From: Lysinibacillus sp. B2A1
GTDB taxonomy: Bacteria > Bacillota > Bacilli > Bacillales_A > Planococcaceae
Direction: 5' to 3'
DNA: 64,000 nucleotides
Assembly (NCBI GenBank): GCA_002973635.1
Contig: CP027224.1
Coordinates: forward strand, 3,730,501 to 3,794,500
Positions 59,302 to 64,000 of this stretch are shown here, piece by piece; the stretch's first letter is position 1, and each line of letters starts with the position of its first letter. The notes below the pieces were generated by a model, which was not told the DNA's origin, made no database searches, and worked only from the letters and a program-made list of their open reading frames with translations. The translations under genes were made by a program, and so were the position numbers.

Positions 59302-59937
59302 TTACTTCACTTTTGAAATTGTCATGCCATCACCAATTGGTATAATGATTGACTCTAGCTGAGGATGGTTTGCTACTGTTACATTGAATTCTTTCATTAA
59401 TGCTGTATAGCGCTTAGGTGGCACATTAGAATCAGCCACACTTCCAGCAGCAAGGACATTATCAGTAACAATAATCGCATTAGTATTTGCAAGCTGTACA
59501 CAATAATGTAAGTAATTCTCATAATTTTCTTTATCAGCATCAATAAAGAAAAAATCAAATCTTCTTCTATCCTTAACTAACTTTTCTAAGCTTTGTAAAG
59601 CATGCCCTGTCATATAGCTCACTTGTTCACCAAATCCTGCTTTCGATACATTGTTGTAAGCTAATTGTGCGTATTTTTTCTCTAACTCTAAAGATAATAA
59701 TGTACCATCACAATCAAGGCCTCTAGCTAAACAAATCCCGCTATATCCGCCAAGTGCCCCAATTTCAAGAATACTTTTAGTTTTAGTCATGGAAACAAGC
59801 ATCGTTAAAAGCTTTCCAGATGAAGGTGAAACGGAAATAGCAGGCATTCCATGTTCTGTAATAGATGAAATAACCTCCTCTAAAATGGGGTCTTGCCCAT
59901 AAAAGACAGTATCAATGTATTGATTAACTATTTTCAT
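59302..59937 (-). CDS. O-methyltransferase (family 3, SAM-dependent)
   Basis: 211 residues. Catechol-type fold: 'ILEIGALGGYSGICLARGL' (SAM motif, about 56-74), 'LLSLELEKKYAQLAYNNVSKAG', metal and SAM residues in 'FFFIDADKENYENYLHYCV' (about 128-146) and 'IVTDNVLAAGSV'. Overlaps the end of the upstream gene; the two form an operon under the TGTATACA dyads. Substrate unknown. Confidence 0.9.
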   Translation of the reverse strand: MKIVNQYIDTVFYGQDPILEEVISSITEHGMPAISVSPSSGKLLTMLVSMTKTKSILEIGALGGYSGICLARGLDCDGTLLSLELEKKYAQLAYNNVSKAGFGEQVSYMTGHALQSLEKLVKDRRRFDFFFIDADKENYENYLHYCVQLANTNAIIVTDNVLAAGSVADSNVPPKRYTALMKEFNVTVANHPQLESIIIPIGDGMTISKVK

Positions 59938-60304
59938 TCAAGCTATTCCCTTCCGCATCAATAACAACAGCTGGCTCTAACGATGAATTTTCCTTTTCTT
60001 CTTGTGTATCAGCATTTTCCTCTGTTTCACTTTCATGAATATCAAATAGTTGGATAAATTCATTAATAACCATATCAATAGCCTTTAACTCTCCAATTAG
60101 AATAGGCTGAATGGATTGAAACTCTGGTTGTTCTAATTGTTGCTTAATCGTTGCACGCTTTAAATTCATCATTTCTAAAAATGCAATAGCTCTTCCACGA
60201 CGGAATGTTTTAGGACCTCGATGTGAAGAACCATCCCTTCCACTAAGACGCTCCCCGCGATGATGCCGTTCTTTTTTAAAATCCTTATATATTTCACTTC
60301 TCAT
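59924..60304 (-). CDS. Basic N-terminus protein in O-methyltransferase operon
   Basis: 126 residues from ATG at 60304 with GGGAG upstream. 'RSEIYKDFKKERHHRGERLSGRDGSSHRGPKTFRRGRAIAFLEMMNLKRATIKQQLEQPEFQSIQPILIGELKAIDMVINEFIQLFDIHESE', ending in an acidic tail. I recall relatives beside this methyltransferase in other Bacilli, without function. Its promoter carries the two dyads, so its product or a remote regulator may control it. Confidence 0.65.
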   Translation of the reverse strand: MRSEIYKDFKKERHHRGERLSGRDGSSHRGPKTFRRGRAIAFLEMMNLKRATIKQQLEQPEFQSIQPILIGELKAIDMVINEFIQLFDIHESETEENADTQEEKENSSLEPAVVIDAEGNSLNENS

Positions 60305-60325
60305 ATTGATAATCTCCCTTTCTTT

Positions 60326-60378
60326 TGTATACATATGTATACATTATATCACAAATCAATTGTATACATATGTATACA
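60326..60378 (-). promoter_or_regulatory. Two identical 18-bp dyads and promoter
   Basis: TGTATACATATGTATACA stands at 60326-60343 and again at 60361-60378, 35 bp centre to centre. Leftward, TTGACA (about 60381) and TACAAT with a 17-base spacer frame the distal copy, and an extended -10 TGATATAAT lies between the copies. A tight repressor site pair; PadR- or TetR-type dyads look like this. Confidence 0.82.
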
Positions 60379-60520
60379 CATTGTCAATTATCTTTAAATT
60401 GGATCAATCATTTTTTATAATTTTTATATCTAAGGCAAATGGCTGAGCTAAGAGTTTTTTTACTTCATATTTATAGTAGTATACCAGCGCTTTAACCTTA
60501 CAAAAGCACTCCTTTTTGAC

Positions 60521-60552
60521 GGTCACTTTCTATCTTTGAAGGTGACCCTTTT
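60521..60552 (+). terminator. Hairpin
   Basis: GGTCAC pairs with GTGACC, then CTTTT. Confidence 0.5.
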
Positions 60553-60568
60553 CCAAAATAAAAAGACG

Positions 60569-60724
60569 TCATTTAGACGCCTTTAATGTCTTATCAATTT
60601 CCTCAATTAACCTATCAACATGTTCTTTTGTTATGTTTATTACATATAATTGTGTCGTTTCTCCAATTTCATATAGTTTTTTATGCTTAGGATATTTGAT
60701 TGCAATCGAAATATCTTTCTCCAT
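60569..60724 (-). CDS. 51-residue protein of unknown function
   Basis: From ATG with AAGAGGTGA seven bases upstream: opening MEKDISIAIKYPKHKKLYEI, then 'GETTQLYVINITKEHVDRLIEEIDKTLKASK'. A small strand-strand-helix protein. No family recognised. Confidence 0.65.
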   Translation of the reverse strand: MEKDISIAIKYPKHKKLYEIGETTQLYVINITKEHVDRLIEEIDKTLKASK

Positions 60725-61072
60725 AACAATCACCTCTTAAAAGATATATTCGACATAAAGTATAATTCACCTTCTATAAAAAGGAAAATACACGCTACAT
60801 TTTGCTCTTTATTTAGCCATAAAACAACAGTTATGAGGTAATTTCATTTTGAATAATAGGAATTTTAATTGGGAACCAAATTTTCTAAACTAAAGGACAT
60901 CAACCAATTATTATTATCCTACCCAACAAAATGACCACTCCATTTGAATTCGCTACTAAAACTTTTTTACATTTGAATAAACTAGGCAAAATCATTCCAT
61001 GGATAAAAAATACTGTATAGAAACACTAATCCATATATCACTTCACTTTTTTCAAACATTTTTTGTAAACTA
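60725..61072. other. 350-bp gap, nothing recognised
   Basis: AT-rich with no frame above 40 codons, no clear hairpin and no repeats that I can see. Confidence 0.5.
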
Positions 61073-61693
61073 TTAGTACGCAATTCCAACACGAGCTTTT
61101 AAATAATCAGTATTTTGGATTTGTTGGTAAGTAAATTCTGCTGTATCTGCTACCGATATCTCTGACCCACCCTCGGGTAAAAAGCCTCGTTCGATACGAT
61201 AGTGACCAGTATATGCTCCATTAGGTAAATAGGTAGGGCAAACAATGGTCCAATCCAGCTCTGACTGTTTCAAGATTTCAAAGACCTGATGATGCTCCTG
61301 AGCAGAGAACGTAGTTGTTCTTCTTGATTCACTTGACTGGTAGCGTAATAAATTTGGATTCAGACGACTCTGTAAAATTCCAGCAGTTCCAACAGTTATA
61401 ATTCGTTTAACATTCTCTTTTGACATAACATCAAGAATTACAGGTATACTTTTTGTTAGAGTAGTCGTCCCATCTGTGCTTAAGGCACTAATGACAATAT
61501 CAATATCTATCATAGCCTCTTCGATAGTGCGTTTGTCAGTGACATCCCCTTTAATAATATGTAAATTTTCATGGCATAAATTTAGCTTGCTGGGCGTGCG
61601 AACTACAGCTGTCACATGGTGATTATCATGTAACGCAAGTGAAACTACATGACTGCCTACACGGCCCGTTGCCCCTAGTACTAAAATTCTCAC
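61073..61693 (-). CDS. NAD(P)-binding NmrA/SDR-like protein
   Basis: 206 residues from a GTG after GAGGTGAG. Rossmann motif 'RILVLGATGRVGSHVVSLAL' at 2-21, 'IIKGDVTDKRTIEEAM', 'DIVISALSTDGTTTL', and 'VKRIITVGTAGIL'. Atypical SDR without the Y-x-x-x-K pair; likely an oxidoreductase or a redox-sensing protein of the YwnB/NmrA type. Confidence 0.85.
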   Translation of the reverse strand: MRILVLGATGRVGSHVVSLALHDNHHVTAVVRTPSKLNLCHENLHIIKGDVTDKRTIEEAMIDIDIVISALSTDGTTTLTKSIPVILDVMSKENVKRIITVGTAGILQSRLNPNLLRYQSSESRRTTTFSAQEHHQVFEILKQSELDWTIVCPTYLPNGAYTGHYRIERGFLPEGGSEISVADTAEFTYQQIQNTDYLKARVGIAY

Positions 61694-61788
61694 AATACTC
61701 ACCTCTTCGTATGGATTATAACACACAAATAATTTACCACATTTTACTCACCCGAGGTATATACCACATACTTAAAGCTTTTCCATCT

Positions 61789-62187
61789 CTATCTTTGTAA
61801 ATTCATATCTACTAGTCGAACATTAACGATAAAATTATGAAGATTATTATTTTTCGCAATACTATTTACAATATATTGGATTTCACTTTCTGTACTCTTA
61901 TCAATTTTATCAATGTTATGTAGGTGGATAGTCATTATTTGATTAGTTGGGGATTCAATTAAGTAACCAATCGTACTATCTGGAGAATAGCCTGCTGCTC
62001 TAAGTGCGACGATTGTTTTTTTTGTAAAATCAGAGGTTTGTAACTTGTCACCAATTTCTTCAGCATAATTTGTTGTGGAAGGAGTTTGGATAGCAGGTAC
62101 ATATAAGGGTTGTTTAGTTGCAAACAGTACCAAACTAATGAAAATGATGAAAAATAAAATAAAACTACTTTTTATTAAGAATTTCAT
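61789..62187 (-). CDS. Membrane-anchored protein of unknown function
   Basis: 132 residues from the ATG at 62187 after GGAGAG. N-terminal helix (about 4-25, SSFILFFIIFISLVLFA), then an outer domain with 'FTKKTIVALRAAGYSPDSTIGYLIESPTNQIMTIHLHN', ending in beta strands. No family recognised. Confidence 0.6.
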   Translation of the reverse strand: MKFLIKSSFILFFIIFISLVLFATKQPLYVPAIQTPSTTNYAEEIGDKLQTSDFTKKTIVALRAAGYSPDSTIGYLIESPTNQIMTIHLHNIDKIDKSTESEIQYIVNSIAKNNNLHNFIVNVRLVDMNLQR

Positions 62188-62262
62188 CCATTCTCTCCAT
62201 TCCATCTGTAATTATCCTAGACATGACCTTTATAGAAAAAAATTCACCGTCACCTGAAAATT

Positions 62263-62298
62263 GCCAGGCTATACATAAAGCTGCCTGGCAGATTTTTT
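62263..62298. terminator. Terminator between two leftward genes
   Basis: GCCAGGC pairs with GCCTGGC, with T runs on both sides. Confidence 0.7.
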
Positions 62299-62620
62299 AT
62301 CGAAAAAGCTTTCTTGAACGGTTTTTTACAACTACTTTGACAACTGGTTCTAGTTTTCCAACATAAGTATCTCCTAAATAATCCACATCTATTATGATAG
62401 CTCGTGGTTCAAAGCGTTGGATGCTCTCAATAAGACGTGCCGTATTACGTCTTTTGACAAGCTGGAAAGGTGTAAGAGAATTCGACCTAAAATCATTTTC
62501 TCTTGAAAATGGGCAAGAAATTACGAAAGTAGATAAGATTAAAGCTACATTTTGTAATATTTCATCAACGCCTGTAGCACTGAAGTCAATGTTACTTGCA
62601 GCAGTTACTTGATGTGTCAT
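62297..62620 (-). CDS. Orphan gp25/GPW-like baseplate protein
   Basis: 107 residues from ATG at 62620. 'VDEILQNVALILSTFVISCPFSREN' and 'VKRRNTARLIESIQRFEPRAIIIDVDYLGDTYVGKLEPVVKVVV' match the gp25-like wedge protein of contractile tails over the full domain. No other tail gene is nearby, so it is a stray from a lost phage or tailocin or has been adopted for another use. Confidence 0.75.
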   Translation of the reverse strand: MTHQVTAASNIDFSATGVDEILQNVALILSTFVISCPFSRENDFRSNSLTPFQLVKRRNTARLIESIQRFEPRAIIIDVDYLGDTYVGKLEPVVKVVVKNRSRKLFR

Positions 62621-62803
62621 TCTATCAACCTTTCTTCTGCAATGCATACTATTAAGTTTATTTTCTCTGAAAAAAGAGCACTTAAATATGTATGCTAATT
62701 GCTCAAAAGATATGAACGATGTATCTTTTCTCTTATAACAGTACCCTTCTCCATTTTCCTTTAAACACTTACCATATGCTAACGAATGACTGTTACTAGC
62801 CTT

Positions 62804-62998
62804 CTATCTTACCAAAGCGTAGTAGACAACATACAACCAACTTAAACAGCCATGTATAATAGCCCACAGTATTGAATGATTGGCACTCCAAGAAATTGTA
62901 ATCGCTAGAACAGAACCAAATCCAATACCGTTTTTCACAACTGTTTTATTTTCCAATTTTAGCACCTTCCTTGTCTTATTGTTTTGAAGCCTCATCAT
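62804..62998 (-). CDS. Small two-helix membrane protein
   Basis: 64 residues from ATG at 62998 after GGAGG. 'MMRLQNNKTRKVLKLENKTV' is basic; then two membrane helices ('GFGSVLAITISWSANHSILWAIIHGCLSWLYVVYYAL'). Short proteins of this type occur in Bacilli; role unknown. Confidence 0.65.
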   Translation of the reverse strand: MMRLQNNKTRKVLKLENKTVVKNGIGFGSVLAITISWSANHSILWAIIHGCLSWLYVVYYALVR

Positions 62999-63085
62999 AT
63001 TTCCTCCTCTAGCAATTTTATGTTTACAAACATATGCACCTACCATTTATCTACACATATGATAAAGCAAAAGGAGGGAGCATAA

Positions 63086-63295
63086 TTGCCATGGCAACAT
63101 AAAATTCAATATTTAATTGGCCAGCCTGTTGGAATTTCATTGGCAAATGGTCAAGGAACATCAGGTATATTATGTGGTGTATCTAGAGGGAAACTTATGG
63201 TTCTTGAATATTTATATCAAGCTCAATTTGCGTTAAAGCAATATGAATTTCAAATGATTCAAGACGTTAATGGTTTTCCACCCTGCCAAATGTAA
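63086..63295 (+). CDS. Small conserved protein of unknown function
   Basis: 69 residues from a TTG with AAGGAGGG upstream. 'WQHKIQYLIGQPVGISLANGQGTSGILCGVSRGKLMVLEYLYQAQFALKQYEFQMIQDVNGFPPC' looks like a small Sm- or SH3-type beta barrel. The family is known to me only as a Bacilli hypothetical. Terminator AAGCCTTCGCAA/TTGCGAAGGCTT follows. Confidence 0.65.
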   Translation: MPWQHKIQYLIGQPVGISLANGQGTSGILCGVSRGKLMVLEYLYQAQFALKQYEFQMIQDVNGFPPCQM

Positions 63296-63300
63296 CGTGC

Positions 63301-63340
63301 AAGCCTTCGCAAACTCTTTCATCGACCATTGCGAAGGCTT
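63301..63340 (+). terminator. Rho-independent terminator
   Basis: AAGCCTTCGCAA pairs perfectly with TTGCGAAGGCTT, then TTC. Confidence 0.8.
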
Positions 63341-63441
63341 TTCGTTTATGCGTAGCTACAATGAGTACATACTATCAAGCTATTGTTGAGTGTTGGATCT
63401 ATGACTAGTAAAGTCACTGTGAATGAGAGACGATATTACGT

Positions 63442-64000
63442 TTAATAAAAATCACAGTGAACACGCCACTCTTTTAGAGTTGGGTTAAAAAAGAAATAGA
63501 AATTCCCACTATCCACAATATTGAAATACGCCTTTTCGTCTGAGGCTATCTGTAAGACAAATGGATAGTCCTCGCCATAATCATGACCGCTTTGGCAAAA
63601 TGCTGGATAGCCACCTATTTTATGAACAGCGTAAATTTCCTCCACAATATCATCAAAATAATCTAGCTCTTCGTCATTTTCGAGCCTTAAAATTTCATCC
63701 TCCACCTCACAAGGGATACCTCCCCCATCCCATGAAGGATAATCATTAACTATTAGCTTAGGCATAAGTGGAAATGCACGAATATGGTCATGCTGCCAAT
63801 TTCGCTGTATCAAACCCTTTAATGATGTATAGACTCTAATTTCAAAAAATCGACTTAGATCATCCTCTATTAAATGATGAAATATTTCCTCGTGGATAAA
63901 TACAGTCAATAGCTCTATTGATTGTAGTGATTCTGGTACAAAAGGTAGCTCCTTCAAAAACAGTGTAGCAAGTGGCTGAAACTCTTTTGGTCTCTGTTCC
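63442..64000 (-). CDS. DUF1963 (YwqG-like) protein, partial
   Basis: The frame stays open to the right edge, so the N-terminus is missing. The visible part starts 'EQRPKEFQPLATLFLKELPFVPES' and ends with the DUF1963 signature 'HKIGGYPAFCQSGHDYGEDYPFVLQIASDEKAYFNIVDSGNFYFFFNPTLKEWRVHCDFY'. The YwqG family is common in Bacilli and often near polymorphic toxins; function unknown. Confidence 0.8.
   Translation of the reverse strand, partial: EQRPKEFQPLATLFLKELPFVPESLQSIELLTVFIHEEIFHHLIEDDLSRFFEIRVYTSLKGLIQRNWQHDHIRAFPLMPKLIVNDYPSWDGGGIPCEVEDEILRLENDEELDYFDDIVEEIYAVHKIGGYPAFCQSGHDYGEDYPFVLQIASDEKAYFNIVDSGNFYFFFNPTLKEWRVHCDFY

Overview
The window looks like a chromosome segment of a low-GC Gram-positive in the Bacillaceae, most likely Lysinibacillus or a close relative. 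The evidence is AT-rich DNA with Bacillus-type ribosome binding sites and host genes that recall B. subtilis ypjP, brxA/yphP, ypiP-type methyltransferase, csaA, a YjcZ-type sporulation peptide and a SigY-like ECF sigma factor. The genus call is inference; the family-level call is firmer.

Positions 1 to about 27,140 are most of a temperate siphophage-type prophage whose far end lies outside the window. Nearly all phage genes run leftwards. From right to left they are: integrase, ImmA-type peptidase, a YokF-like nuclease and a YokE-like protein (all rightward); the immunity switch (CI-like repressor rightward, Cro-like gene and BRO antirepressor leftward, six operators of the TTACC-N4-GGTAA type); recombination (YqaJ exonuclease, RecT); replication (DnaD-like initiator with candidate origin repeats, DnaC-like loader, SSB); nucleotide and DNA metabolism (dUTPase, RusA, PAPS-reductase-like enzyme, HNH endonuclease); a late regulator; and the packaging and head genes (TerS, TerL, portal, gp7-like head protein, gp20-like scaffold). 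The prophage sits next to the 3' end of ypjP. A SOS-box-like site precedes the integrase, and four short rightward promoter-terminator units lie opposite the leftward operons.

Positions 27,140 to 48,000 are host DNA that has seen much decay and insertion: ypjP, an ISL3-type IS with a perfect 8-bp target duplication, a large sensor kinase with its regulator, an AbiEii-like protein without its catalytic motif, an ANT(4')-like nucleotidyltransferase, an ypiP-like methyltransferase with brxA, the scar of an old PBSX-like prophage (XkdW/XkdX-like genes, and a holin fused by deletion to an M15 endolysin tail), a decayed IS4-type element, and fragments of an integrase, a siderophore-binding protein and a short-chain dehydrogenase. 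At 43,635-43,830 there is a 196-nt locus with the acceptor stem, D-arm and T-arm of a tRNA, but with the anticodon arm replaced by about 144 nt of other structured sequence. I regard it as the most novel item in the window.

Positions 48,000 to 64,000 hold a second two-component system, an ECF sigma/anti-sigma operon, small membrane and sporulation-type proteins, a 42-bp tandem repeat array split by an IS3-type element, csaA split by a second ISL3-type element (8-bp target duplication), an O-methyltransferase operon preceded by two identical 18-bp dyads, a NAD(P)-binding protein, an orphan gp25-like baseplate protein, and a truncated DUF1963-like gene at the right edge.
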